From the NCBI GenBank assembly GCA_949987705.1, contig OX465284.1, positions 113,071,163-113,135,162 of the forward strand: DNA of 64,000 bases. The letters are read 5' to 3'. Below the pieces are notes generated by a model. That model saw nothing but the letters and a program-made list of their open reading frames with translations, searched no databases and had not been told where the DNA came from. Shown here in pieces: positions 1 to 10,449 of the stretch (positions are counted from its first letter, which is position 1; each line of letters begins with the position of its first letter). This DNA comes from Thereva unica. Its lineage: Eukaryota; Arthropoda; Insecta; Diptera; Therevidae. The translations under genes and the position numbers were made by a program.

Positions 1-359
1 AATCGGAGATCAAATACGCTGAATATATGGGTGAATTGATGGATGGATTGCAAAGACAGGCACCAACCACCTCGTCAGGATCAGTCATCGCTCCAAACAC
101 CAAAACACCAGGACTGCAACAAACTGGGACGCAACATGATATCCAACTTCCTAGGATCAGCCTGCCAAAATACAATGGCAATTACGACATGTGGCGTTCC
201 TTCCATGACATCTTCATCTCCCTGGTACATAGTAACCCCAAGTTAGCACCTGTGCAAAAATTGCACTACTTGAAGGAATGCCTAGTTGGGGAAGCAGAAA
301 CTCTACTGAAGCACGTGCCAACAACCAATGAAGACTACGACCAGCCTGGTCAAAGCTAA
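1..359 (+). pseudogene. BEL/Pao gag N-terminal part, frame broken
   Basis: The frame holding the ATG at position 27 reads a DUF1759-like gag segment (motif LPKYNGNYDMWRSFHD, followed by KLHYLKECL and GEAETLL) and then stops at 357-359. The same domain continues in another frame just upstream of the long ORF at 413, so gag and pol were probably one polyprotein and the frame shifts at about 340-350. The frame is also open from the window edge to position 27, so the true start may lie outside. The break could be a real mutation or a base-call error. Gag forms the capsid of the intracellular particle. Confidence 0.7.
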
Positions 360-412
360 AAGAGCGCTACGAAAATAAAAGAGTTCTTGTAAATCATCAA
401 ATTAAAACCTTT

Positions 413-3400
413 ATGAGCATACCCAAGCTCTCTACTGAGACAGCAAAGGGAATGAAGGTTTTAATTGACACTACATCCGAATGCCTACAGCAACTCAAGA
501 GTCTGGATGTCGACACCAGCTCATGGGACGCTATTTTGATATATTTGCTGGTCCAAAGGTTACCATTCATGACATTACGGTTATGGGAGGAAGAACAAGG
601 AAACACTCAAGCTCTACCTACCTTTACCAAGTTCCAGTCCTTCTTAAACACAAGATTAAGGGTCTTGGAATCCATTGCAGACGTCATTGAATCCAAACCT
701 ACGGCTCAACCCAAGCCCAACAACACATTGAGGACTACATATACACATCATGTGAAGAAACAAGGTAATTGTCCAGCTTGTCACGCCAGGCACTTCATTG
801 CTACTTGCAAGAAATATCATGCAATGAATACTACTGCCAAACGCAAGGTACTAGAAACAGCTGGCCGTTGCCTAAATTGTCTCTCGAGCTATCACACAAC
901 CAATGATTGCACCAGCAAATATCGATGTAGAAAGTGTGACGGAAAGCATCATACCACACTGCACAACGATTCCAAGCAAGAAAAAACTGGATCCACAGGA
1001 TTTCACGAGAAAGTCCGCAACGAAGAAGACACCATACTACAGCAGTCTTCAACAACCACAGAGTCGCCCTCAAATAGCAGCGATGCAGCAACAATTCAGA
1101 ATTTCTTGGCCATGAAAAACCATCATGCGCTGTTATCAACAGCAGTGGTCATTGCTCATACTCAACATGGCAAGAGAAGAACATTGCGATGCCTCGTAGA
1201 CCCTGGCTCGGAGTCATCGTTTATCACAGAAGCTGCATGCAGGCAGCTGGGTGCAAACCCAACGAGTACAGCTGTATCAATCGTAGGCATAAACACAAGC
1301 CCAGCAGCAACATCAAATAAATACGTAAGGCTCACACTAAAACCACGCAGCAATAATAGGATGTCAATAGCAGACGACTTCCTAGTCCTCAACACGATTA
1401 CGGATCCTCTTCCAACAAAGGTAGTCCAAGGGAAAGAGTGGAAACATCTCAAAGATTTACCATTAGCAGATCCAACATTTTGGAAACCTGGAACTATCGA
1501 CGCATTATTGGGAGCACGAATATATGCCAAAATCGTACAAGAAGGTATCCGACGAGGACCAGACACAGCACCCATAGCCATCAAAATATTATTCGGATGG
1601 ATTATTATTGGGCCAACAGCAAACACCTTTGAAAATCAAACCGTAGCTTTCACAGCAAGTACAGCAGATATAAGTCTAGATGAGCAACTCAAACGTTTTT
1701 GGGAGATTGAAGAAGTACCTCCAAAACAGCTTCTCACGAAACAAGATGAGACCTGCCAGCAGATCTTCAATGAAACGCACGTTCGTAAACCAAACGGACG
1801 TTACCAAGTCACACTTCCATTTGTGGACAACAAGAAGCCAACGTTAGGACAGTCCAGGCCACAGGCTATGAGTCGGTTCTTGTCCTTGCAACGACAACTT
1901 AGTAAGAATCCTCAACTCAAGGAAGATTATAGTAAATGTCTAAATGAGTATATTGATCTTGGGCATATGGAAGCAGTGGATCCCCCCAGCAACGAGGAAA
2001 ATCATTACTATATTCCTCACCACGCAGTATTTAAAGACAGTACTACAACTAAATTGAGAGTGGTTTTCGACGCCTCCGCCAAAACATCAAATGGAAAATC
2101 CCTCAATGAACAACTTCTGATAGGACCCACACTGCAGCCTAAACTTTTCGCAACCTTGCTTAACTGGAGGAAATACAAAATCGCTATGAATGCTGACATA
2201 GAGAAAATGTATCGGATGATAGAAGTACATCCGGACCATCAAACATACCAGAAGATCATATGGCAGCATCCTCAAACACTTCTACCCCAGGATTACAAGC
2301 TAAAAACAGTGACATTTGGCACAGCGTGTGCTCCGTATTTAGCTATCCGAACACTGCAGCAACTAGCAGTAGACGAAAAGAAAACCTGGCCATTAGCATC
2401 CAAGGCGATCCTTAAAAACTTTTACGTGGATGACTTGCTAACTGGCGCTGATGACATCAAAGAGGCAAAAATACTACAACGGGAACTGATCAACATAACA
2501 AAGGCAGGTGGTTTTCTATTACGAAAGTGGACGAGCAACGATCCTGCATTACTAGAAGATGTGCCACTGGAACACCGAGAGTTAAAGACAACTTTGATGC
2601 TGACTACAACCGATGTCATAAAAACACTTGGCATTCGCTGGCATCCAGGGCCTGATTACTTCACTTTTGTAGTTACACCAATCCGGGAGCATAATCTTAC
2701 AACGAAACGAAACATTCTGTCAGACATAGCATCCTTATATGATCCATTAGGATGGTTATCACCCGTGCTCATCATAGCAAAGATTTTAATGCAATCCCTA
2801 TGGATTACAGGATCCTCATGGGATCAGCAAGTCTCCAGTCATATAGAACGTCAATGGAGTACGTTCAAACAGGACTTAAGGACCATAGAAGCTCTTCAAA
2901 TTCCTAGATGGATTGGATATTCTAATAACGCAAACATGCAACTACATGGGTTTTGCGACGCTTCAGTCAAAGCTTACGCTGCCGTTTTGTACATACGAGT
3001 CGAGTCCAGCGACGGAGAAATCTCTTCAAGAATCCTCACGTCGAAAACACGAGTAGCACCTACCAAACCGACCACAATCCCTCGATTGGAACTAAACGCA
3101 GCCGTGATTTTGGCCAGATTAATAAAAACGACTGTTGAAGACATGCAGCTACAGCACATTCCAACGTTCGCATGGACGGACTCCACTATAGCACTACAAT
3201 GGGTCAAAGAACATCCATCCAAGTGGAAAACGTATGTCGCAAATCGCGTAGTTGAAATCCAAGAAGTCATACGCTACGATCAATGGCGACATGTTACAAC
3301 AAATGATAATCCAGCAGATCTGGCATCTAGAGGAGTGCCAGCCTCCAAAGTGGTCAACAGTCAGCTTTGGTGGCACGGCCCAAGTTGGTTGACTAAAAGA

Positions 3401-5005
3401 CAAGATGAATGGCCTACAGTTCGAGAAATCAACGGGCAGACTAAGTTGGAAGCAAAAAACCCAACCACGACTACTTTTTTCGTGCAATCAAAAGACAACT
3501 TGTGGCTGCGCTATTCAACAATAACGCGACTCGTTCGCATCGTCGCTCTAATCCTGAGGTTCACGTATAACTGCAAGCATTCCAAATGTAAAAGGCTTAA
3601 TCATCTCTCCGCGATTGAATGGCAAGAAGCAGAAAATACAATTTTGCGCTTAATTCAACAATCAGAATTTCCAGTTGAATATACCAATCTGCTAAGTAAA
3701 AAACCACTACCACACAGTAGCCGTTTACTTAAGTTAACTCCTTTCATGGGCGAGGATAGGCTGATTCGAGTAGGCGGGAGACTGAATAACACAACGATGT
3801 CATATAATGCGAAACACCCAGTTATTTTACCTCAACAGCACACTGTCACACACATGATAATTGACCAAACGCATCTAGGAACACTTCACGGTGGAACATC
3901 TCTCGTACTAGCCACGTTACGCCAAAAATATTGGATTTTAGATGCTCGACGTTGTATAACTAATCGTATTCATAAATGCATTACCTGTGCAAGACATCGC
4001 GGCGAAACGATGACACAACTGATGGGACACTTACCTGCACCCAGGGTCAACATAGCCAAACCGTTCACAAATATTGGCATTGACTACGCTGGACCCATCA
4101 CAATTAAAACATCCACGATTAGAAACGCAAAACTACAAAAGGCATACATTTGTGTTATAATTTGCCTCACAACCAAGGCGGTACATATTGAACTAGTGTC
4201 AGACTTATCAACAGCCGCATTCATCGCCGCTCTGAAGAGGTTCATTTCTAGAAGAGGTCTATGTGCTAATATCTATTCCGACTGTGGTACGAATTTTGTA
4301 GGAGCAAAGCTCGTGCTCGACAAAGACCTCAAACAAGCCATAAAAGAAGCTACTCCAGAAGCTGCGCATTTCTTTACATCGAAGCAAGTTACATGGCACT
4401 TCAATCCACCCGCCGCCCCACACTTCGGCGGTCTTTGGGAAGCCGGTGTAAAGTCCGTCAAACATCATTTACGCAGAGCAATAGGAAATTCAATTTACAC
4501 ATTCGAAGAATATACCACAATACTTACGCAAATTGAAGCTTGCCTAAATTCACGTCCACTGTGCTACGTTAGAAATGACCCAGATGATCCATTCGTACTT
4601 ACGCCTGGGCATTTTTTAATTGGACATGCACTCAACGCCATACCAGAGCCAAGTCCTGACGAGAATGTATCTCTCTCACGCCGTTGGAAACACATCCAAC
4701 AAACAGTTAAAGGATTCTGGGATAAGTGGACCAAGGATTACTTAAACCAACTCCAGCAAAGGCAGAAGTGGCACAAGGAACAACGTAATATCCAAGTTGG
4801 TGACATTGTTCTCATCAAGCAAGAAAACCTGCCACCACTGAGATGGCCTCTAGGCACTGTCGAAAAAGCATTCCCCGGACAAGATGGTCTGATACGAGTA
4901 GTGCAAGTCCGAACGGCTCACAATACCTTCCTAAGGCCAGTCACCAAAATCTGTCGCTTGCCTATAGACCAACTGACGTCTCCAGATGACACCGTGACTC
5001 CATGA
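413..5005 (+). CDS. BEL/Pao gag-pol polyprotein (protease, RT, RNase H, integrase)
   Basis: This 1530-residue frame carries, in order: the end of gag (1-90); cysteine/histidine knuckles (CPAC at 120, CLNC at 153, CRKC at 172); an aspartic protease whose active-site loop reads LVDPGSESS (D263); reverse transcriptase (KLRVVFDASA, then YVDD at 671-674); RNase H (LHGFCDAS near 845, then PRLELNAA, AWTDST and NPADLASRG); the integrase zinc region (HLGTLHGG to CITCARHRG, about 1153-1200); the integrase core (GIDYAGP near 1222, SDCGTNFVGA near 1289, HFGGLWEAG near 1338); and a DUF5641-like tail (about 1417-1525). All pol domains are uninterrupted. The ATG at 413 is probably not the natural start, because gag continues upstream in another frame. 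The protein would copy element RNA into DNA and integrate it. The protease has DPG where many retropepsins have DTG or DSG. Confidence 0.9.
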   Translation: MSIPKLSTETAKGMKVLIDTTSECLQQLKSLDVDTSSWDAILIYLLVQRLPFMTLRLWEEEQGNTQALPTFTKFQSFLNTRLRVLESIADVIESKPTAQPKPNNTLRTTYTHHVKKQGNCPACHARHFIATCKKYHAMNTTAKRKVLETAGRCLNCLSSYHTTNDCTSKYRCRKCDGKHHTTLHNDSKQEKTGSTGFHEKVRNEEDTILQQSSTTTESPSNSSDAATIQNFLAMKNHHALLSTAVVIAHTQHGKRRTLRCLVDPGSESSFITEAACRQLGANPTSTAVSIVGINTSPAATSNKYVRLTLKPRSNNRMSIADDFLVLNTITDPLPTKVVQGKEWKHLKDLPLADPTFWKPGTIDALLGARIYAKIVQEGIRRGPDTAPIAIKILFGWIIIGPTANTFENQTVAFTASTADISLDEQLKRFWEIEEVPPKQLLTKQDETCQQIFNETHVRKPNGRYQVTLPFVDNKKPTLGQSRPQAMSRFLSLQRQLSKNPQLKEDYSKCLNEYIDLGHMEAVDPPSNEENHYYIPHHAVFKDSTTTKLRVVFDASAKTSNGKSLNEQLLIGPTLQPKLFATLLNWRKYKIAMNADIEKMYRMIEVHPDHQTYQKIIWQHPQTLLPQDYKLKTVTFGTACAPYLAIRTLQQLAVDEKKTWPLASKAILKNFYVDDLLTGADDIKEAKILQRELINITKAGGFLLRKWTSNDPALLEDVPLEHRELKTTLMLTTTDVIKTLGIRWHPGPDYFTFVVTPIREHNLTTKRNILSDIASLYDPLGWLSPVLIIAKILMQSLWITGSSWDQQVSSHIERQWSTFKQDLRTIEALQIPRWIGYSNNANMQLHGFCDASVKAYAAVLYIRVESSDGEISSRILTSKTRVAPTKPTTIPRLELNAAVILARLIKTTVEDMQLQHIPTFAWTDSTIALQWVKEHPSKWKTYVANRVVEIQEVIRYDQWRHVTTNDNPADLASRGVPASKVVNSQLWWHGPSWLTKRQDEWPTVREINGQTKLEAKNPTTTTFFVQSKDNLWLRYSTITRLVRIVALILRFTYNCKHSKCKRLNHLSAIEWQEAENTILRLIQQSEFPVEYTNLLSKKPLPHSSRLLKLTPFMGEDRLIRVGGRLNNTTMSYNAKHPVILPQQHTVTHMIIDQTHLGTLHGGTSLVLATLRQKYWILDARRCITNRIHKCITCARHRGETMTQLMGHLPAPRVNIAKPFTNIGIDYAGPITIKTSTIRNAKLQKAYICVIICLTTKAVHIELVSDLSTAAFIAALKRFISRRGLCANIYSDCGTNFVGAKLVLDKDLKQAIKEATPEAAHFFTSKQVTWHFNPPAAPHFGGLWEAGVKSVKHHLRRAIGNSIYTFEEYTTILTQIEACLNSRPLCYVRNDPDDPFVLTPGHFLIGHALNAIPEPSPDENVSLSRRWKHIQQTVKGFWDKWTKDYLNQLQQRQKWHKEQRNIQVGDIVLIKQENLPPLRWPLGTVEKAFPGQDGLIRVVQVRTAHNTFLRPVTKICRLPIDQLTSPDDTVTP

Positions 5006-5413
5006 TGGAACAACAATCATCTTCATGTTAAATGTGTTGTTTGTTATCCTTTGTCCAACAACCTGTCTAATAACTATCCTCAAACTAATCAATTCTTTGT
5101 AGATAGATCAATACCAGTACACTGAGGAGTTCTAGCCGCGGCAGAAGACGATTTATTGCTACCACCTGGCAGCCATTTCTGAGTTCCAGAGTTTTCCAGC
5201 GTGTTTTTTCCAACTACGCCGCCACCAGAGATATCACAGGCAGGTCGTAGTATCAGCAACCCACAACAAAAGAGGTCGTTTGCAGTTCCAGCCGTATCTT
5301 CATCAGCCATAATCAACAGGCGTCACACAGACAACTTGAAACTTCTTATGGCCGACAAACACATCAGCAAAACTAAGGTCTATGTTGAACGTGACCGTTC
5401 AAGGGGGAGGAGA
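5006..5413 (+). other. BEL/Pao 3' untranslated segment and polypurine tract
   Basis: About 400 bp separate the pol stop from the LTR. The segment ends in the purine run AAGGGGGAGGAGA (5401-5413), the expected primer for plus-strand DNA synthesis next to a 3' LTR. Short open frames here have no recognisable domains. Confidence 0.65.
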
Positions 5414-5414
5414 A

Positions 5415-6706
5415 TGTTTGACCCCAAACCTAAAAAACAAAAACCAAATACAAATACAAATACCTAAAAAGAAATATCATTATTATAAAATTAAGAACAA
5501 AAATATACCCATCGGGTTGTATCCAGAAGCTCCAAATTATTCAGCCAAATCTAAAATGTACAAGGAAAATTAATGATTTAATTGAATAATATTGAATTTA
5601 TTTACATATATGTAAGTAGAAATTCCACCAGAAGTCAAGGAATTTCTATTTCAAAAACAAATATCAAAATGACATAAAAACAACAACAACAAGTACATAA
5701 AAAGGTAAACAAAGCAAAAAATCAACGCAATTAACACAAATCAAACATATAACGCAACGAAATGATAAAACCTATATTAGACAATATTTCACCTGTATAA
5801 TAATATGAAAATAAACTAAAAATCCAGGTGAAATATTAAATGAAAAACATAGAATAACACATAACCTACCTTTTACGTACAAACATTGAAATTAACAAAA
5901 AAAACACATAGTTCGCATGCACATATCACACCAATACACAGCATAAACACTCAAATACCGTAGTAAAAGGTTTTACCTACCTGTAGATAACCGAATGACA
6001 CTTATTTCGCGAAATTATGCGCGCGCGACTTCGCGAACAGCACCAGCGAACAAACGTCAAAATCAAACTTTACGTATTGTCATGGTGTGATACATGAAAC
6101 CACAGTAAAATTTAAAGAGGAATTCAATGGTGTGGCCAGAAAGGCAAAATATTTTATGTGTAAAAAGATATTAAGATAAATAAAATTTTTTCATAAAAGG
6201 TAGTAAGAGTGAAGGAGAAAGAAAACAAAAAGGATAAAAAGAACGAGATATACATATATTTTCAAAAATACATTGATAAAAATATATGTGGCCATTTTGG
6301 ATAAAAATAGTAGGGATATTGGTGTTTGAATAAGGACCGTTGCTTTCCTGGCTATAAAATCCGAGCACCAACAGCACTCATCACCAGTCGCTTGGTAGCA
6401 GCAAACGAATTGAGTGATCAAACTTCTATATGCTAAATAGTTATTGAAGTTATATATGCTCAAAGATTTGCAAGAACTTCAAACGTTAAAAAGGACTTGG
6501 ACAAATATTAAGTGATTGTGTCACACATATGCCAATTAGGTTATAGTGGCGCTGTATGCTTATATTTCAAAGTCCAGTAGCATAAGTATATAAAATTATA
6601 TTAAAGTTGTTTTATATATTTAAATTTTTTTCATAAATAAAGAAAACTTGGTTGTTAACTGACGCGTTTAATTTCTAATTCCTAAACTCTTCAGTTTGCA
6701 TCTAAC
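5415..6706 (+). repeat. Probable 3' LTR of the BEL/Pao element
   Basis: The segment starts TGTTTGACCCC directly after the polypurine tract and ends CTAACA. A TATA box (TATAAAAT, 6353-6360) is followed about 31 bp later by a CAGTC initiator-like site (6384), and an AATAAA sits near 6635. This matches U3-R-U5 order. At about 1.29 kb it is long for a BEL LTR. The right edge is inferred from the TG...CA rule only, because the 5' LTR is not in the window for comparison. Confidence 0.6.
6353..6388 (+). promoter_or_regulatory. LTR core promoter (TATA box and initiator)
   Basis: TATAAAAT at 6353 and CAGTC at 6384 have insect core-promoter spacing. They would start transcription inside the LTR, giving the U3/R border. 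Confidence 0.5.
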
Positions 6707-9000
6707 AGTGGTAGAAGCAGTTCCATCTCCAACGCGTGAATCGCATAAATTGGACGCACACACAAGGAACCTTACCGCATTTCTAAAATCCTGCTGAACC
6801 ATAGGTATGTCGTCGAAAGCATTGATACGTTAGGGTCTCGAAGGAAATTCGCAACTGTGTTCGCCATTGATAAATTGAAGCCATGGTGCATGCTAGTACC
6901 CGAATTGGATCAGGATTGGACGAAAGCGACGACGAAGAAGAAGGCGATATGCCTTTTCGGTCAGGAACGGCATAATGTCATGGATCTGGCAATGTCTGTC
7001 TTATTAGTCTCGGACGCCCTCGTCCTCGTTTTATCACCATATGAGTTCAACTATTGATACTGGGTCTCTGGAGATCATTGTCTGAAGACTTGTGAACTCT
7101 GATATGCTCTCCACACGCTCTCTCTCTTTTACGTCTTGGTAGAGTTTCTCCCATTTCTAGGTCGTCATCTTTTTTTGTGTTTAAAACAAATATTTTGTAC
7201 ACCAAATTTCCAATCCCCCCTAAAAATCAATTACTCCGCAATCAAATTGGAACAACCTTTGTTCGGTCGGTCAACATCTGTTCGGGTGTTCAATATCTTA
7301 TCAGCGCGAAATCGCATTCAACAAGTCCACGATAATCTAGAAATCATTGATAATTTATTTTACTGATTCCCCCTCCCCCCACCCCCACTCTGGGTGCCTT
7401 ACTATTGGCGTGGCCTCAGCAGCGACATCTTGTTTTAGCGGGGCCCGTTAATTTTATGTCCTTGGTGGAAATTCAATTATGCAGTCCTCTTCGGGACTTT
7501 CCGTTTTGCACGCCCCCGGCCCCAATCAGCCCGGCTGTGTGTGTACAAAACTGAAAATCAATTTCGTCGTAATAACATCGTAACGGGGGAAAATTGCTTT
7601 TCCATAACGAAATTTTTCCGAGCGTCGACTGCTCTGAAGAGTCCCCAGGCGAGCATTGACAGCGCACTTAATCGATGTTATTTTGTACTCAATTTGACTT
7701 CATTGCCGAGTGCTTTCGTGGCACCAATCTATCTTTGCGGGTCCAGTGCCACGTTTGGCATATGCATGGAGCCCGGGCAGAGCCCCCCCCGCCACCTCGA
7801 CACTGGCTGTCGAACTTTGTGCATAAAGTTCATCTGGTTTGGGTTAATGATTTTCAATAACTGTACCGGGGAGGGATTAGGGGTGCCGCCACGTGAAAAG
7901 GCAACTGAGTAGTAGTCAAAGGGTGGGCCACAGCTCGAGGGAATGGAAATTTCATTTAATATCTCCTCGCACGGTTGAACTAATCTTTCCGGAAATAGCA
8001 GTTGGGAGGCGCACTAATAAAGGACCTCGTCCTGGCCCCGTATCTCTCCAGCAACATAATCCAGATACTTGAAATCGCCAAACAATGAGGGCGCCGTATC
8101 GGATACAGCAGCGGCAGCAGCAGCTCAGGAGGCGATCGAATGAAGTCAGCATCTTCTAGGTAAAGGTAGCGCCGGGACAGATAATGATTGAGCTCTCCTC
8201 GGATACCCCGTGTCCAATGGCTGGGGCTGTGGTGGCCAGGCACGTATCGGGAATATTTTGCGTAGGGCGTCTCTGATTCAGCATTATTGCATTCGTTTAG
8301 GAGACTGCCATGATTGTCTGTTTCCAGGGAACTATTAGTGCGAATGAGCTGGGCATGGCTCTGTCTTAACCGGAGTCACCGGCTGTCTCCAGGTGCTATT
8401 TATCGAAATGATGGCGTTTTCGGGGCTCGTATTAAATTTAATTTCGCTACGTGTGCTAATTTAAGGTTTAAGTTACCGAACACAAAAGGTTCTCCAGTAC
8501 TTAACAGAGTGGAAATTTCGCTTTTATGGCTTCAAGGATCGCGCTATTGTCTTGTCTCGTGAATTGGTTGGTGTGAAAGTCGAGAACTCTTCTGCTAAAG
8601 AACTTGTTATTGTTAAAGGGGGGAGTCGACAGGGGTATGTTTATTACTTTTGTTATAGCATGTGTGCTATGCTTTAGATTTCATATACATATAGGATACA
8701 TAGGAATTCATGAAATTAAAAAAAAACTTCGCAAGGACTCACCATTACTATAGCTATAGATATTGAGGTGATTCTCGCGGGCTTTCAAGTCACTCGTGTA
8801 TACTAGATTTATCGCTGTAGTAAGGCTGCGTAATTGGAATGGAACGTTTCATTTTTAATGAATCATTGCCATCGCTTAGGAAATGTTAATGTCTTTACTT
8901 TAGTTTAAGGAAGACAATCTTAAAGTTTCTAGTCCCATTCTGAAGCACGATCATTTGTCTTTCCGCAGTTTGTCGTTATTGCTTTCGTTTCTTTTTACGA
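6707..9000. other. No gene recognised
   Basis: About 2.3 kb of single-copy-looking DNA. The first 30 bases resemble a primer-binding region (see findings). Open frames up to 123 codons (for example 7541-7912) show no domain or signal peptide. Poly-C runs occur at 7370-7386 and 7777-7790. I see no RNA gene. Confidence 0.4.
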
Positions 9001-9039
9001 GAGGGTGAGAATCTATCATCAGTCGAGCAGCGAAGGCAT

Positions 9040-9290
9040 GCGTGTTCAACAGCTTATAACGATGTTTGAATCCAGACCGGCACAAGCCGCAAGGGCATTA
9101 TTTCGATCTGGTGTTATCACCATGACATACTAGAAACACCAGTCCACCCAAGACACATAAGGCGCAAAGCCCCACAGGATCTTATCCAAGACTCCCCCAT
9201 CATAATAGCCAACCCAAGACCCACTAATCCACCCTAGCGAAGTTCAACTAGTTTAACACAGGTGGCGCTGATGTCACCACAAAAAAGCTC
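9040..9290. repeat. Short dispersed repeat pieces shared with 47.8 kb and 58.4 kb
   Basis: Around 9066 the text TTTGAATCCAGACC with CAAGCCG and AAGGGCATTA recurs in diverged form at about 58412-58460. Around 9229-9270 the text CACCCTAGCGAAGTT and CAACTAGTT and CAGGTGGCG recurs at 47800-47830. The first motif resembles a pol III B box, so a tRNA-related SINE is possible but not shown. Confidence 0.4.
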
Positions 9291-9489
9291 ACCGTACAGG
9301 TTCTTGTCCCGGGAAAAGCTCATACCTGAGCCCACAACCGATGACATTACTGAGCTCGGAGCCCTGTTATTATAGTGCCTGGCTTTGGCTAGATTCGGGC
9401 AATAACAAGGAAAATGAAGGAGTTTCTCATTCTCGATTGGTAGGCTCCGTGGAGACGAATCAGCGTCCCTCCGTCTTCGTTTCTTTCGT

Positions 9490-10440
9490 TTTAAAAAAAA
9501 AACAGCGCCACTTTTGACCATTCCTCGGGGCCTCGAAACATTATCCTAACAATTGTGTGAGAGTCATGCTGCCGAGCTCCTCCTCCATTGCGCCTCCCGC
9601 ATGTCCCGCAGTCATCCATACGCATTGCCTGGTTGAGGCGCATCCACGCTGCTTCAACGTCTCTTGAGGTAATGATCACCTCGACGTCGTCTGCGTACCC
9701 AACCAGGAAGACACCCTCGGGCATATCCAAACGTAAGAGACCGTCGTAGGAAATGTTCCAAATGTCGGGTCATAAAATGGAGCATTGGGCGGCCCCAGAT
9801 ATTATCTCTTTCCTTTGCAAACCATCGTTGGTTTCGTACGTTATGAAGCGACCATTCAGGTAATCCCCCAGTATCCTTTGCAGATACAGCGGGAGTCTGA
9901 CGTCGCGTTCCATCACACCAAGCTCCCTGTCCCACCTAACGGGGTGGAAGACGTTCTTCACGTCCAGAGGGGCCAGCAGGCACACGTGACGGAAGCGACG
10001 ATTTCCTGGACTACGTCTATAGGGGAACGTCCAGGCCCGAATCCGAATCGCAGAGCAGAGCGGTGCTCTGCTTCTCGTACAGCCTCGTGGAGGCGCGGCT
10101 GTAGCAGTATCTTCTTTTTGTACGAGGTTGCTTTGTCGGCTGGCCTTCTTTCCTTACTGATCAAGACGAGACTGGCTGTCTTCCATCGAGCGGGGAACTT
10201 GCCCGTCTTCAGGCACGCACGCACTACCTTCAATATTTCTGCTGGAAGGCCGTTCGGATCTGGGGCCTTCCGGTTCCACATCGAGCGGTCGGCCACTACC
10301 AGTTCCTCCTCGTTGAGGGGGGCGCTTCAAGGTCGGCGGTCAATGGTCGTTCGGGTGGCTGGAGTGGATAGGTGGGGAAGAGGGTACCCATGATGTCGTC
10401 CATCGTGACCGAATCCGTGGGGTGTCCTCAGGCGAATGCT
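9490..10440 (-). pseudogene. R1-clade non-LTR retrotransposon remnant (reverse transcriptase)
   Basis: On the minus strand three overlapping frames give one broken reverse transcriptase. The first carries KAPDPNGLPAEILK, CLKTGKFPARWK and the RPADKATSYKK block (10296-9958). The next carries APLDVKNVFHPVRWD, where the first catalytic aspartate is kept, and LGDYLNGRF (9985-9770). The last carries FLVGYADDVEV with the YADD box at 9686-9697 (9730-9491). Frameshifts separate the blocks, so it cannot make an active enzyme. Motif spacing and wording fit the R1 clade rather than CR1 or RTE. The long plus-strand ORF at 9785-10393 is its antisense shadow. The endonuclease part is not visible upstream. 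Confidence 0.8.
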
Positions 10441-10449
10441 CCCAATCTC

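Larger units (their letters stand above)
1..6706 (+). mobile_element. BEL/Pao LTR retrotransposon, 5' end outside the window
   Basis: The element reads in order: gag, zinc knuckles, aspartic protease, reverse transcriptase, RNase H, integrase, a C-terminal DUF5641-like domain, a polypurine tract and a 3' LTR. This order, with the DUF1759-like gag and DUF1758-like protease, is that of the BEL/Pao superfamily. The 5' LTR and the start of gag lie left of the window. The frame is nearly intact, with one visible change of frame between gag and the long ORF, so insertion was fairly recent compared with the other remnants here. It has no link to the host gene at 48 kb. Confidence 0.9.

Noticed and set aside
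6857..7057. 66-codon ORF after the LTR, tested as part of a second retroelement
   Set aside because: No gag, pol or integrase motif could be recognised.
9785..10393. 202-codon plus-strand ORF
   Set aside because: It lies antisense to the R1-clade reverse transcriptase and its composition follows from that; no domain.
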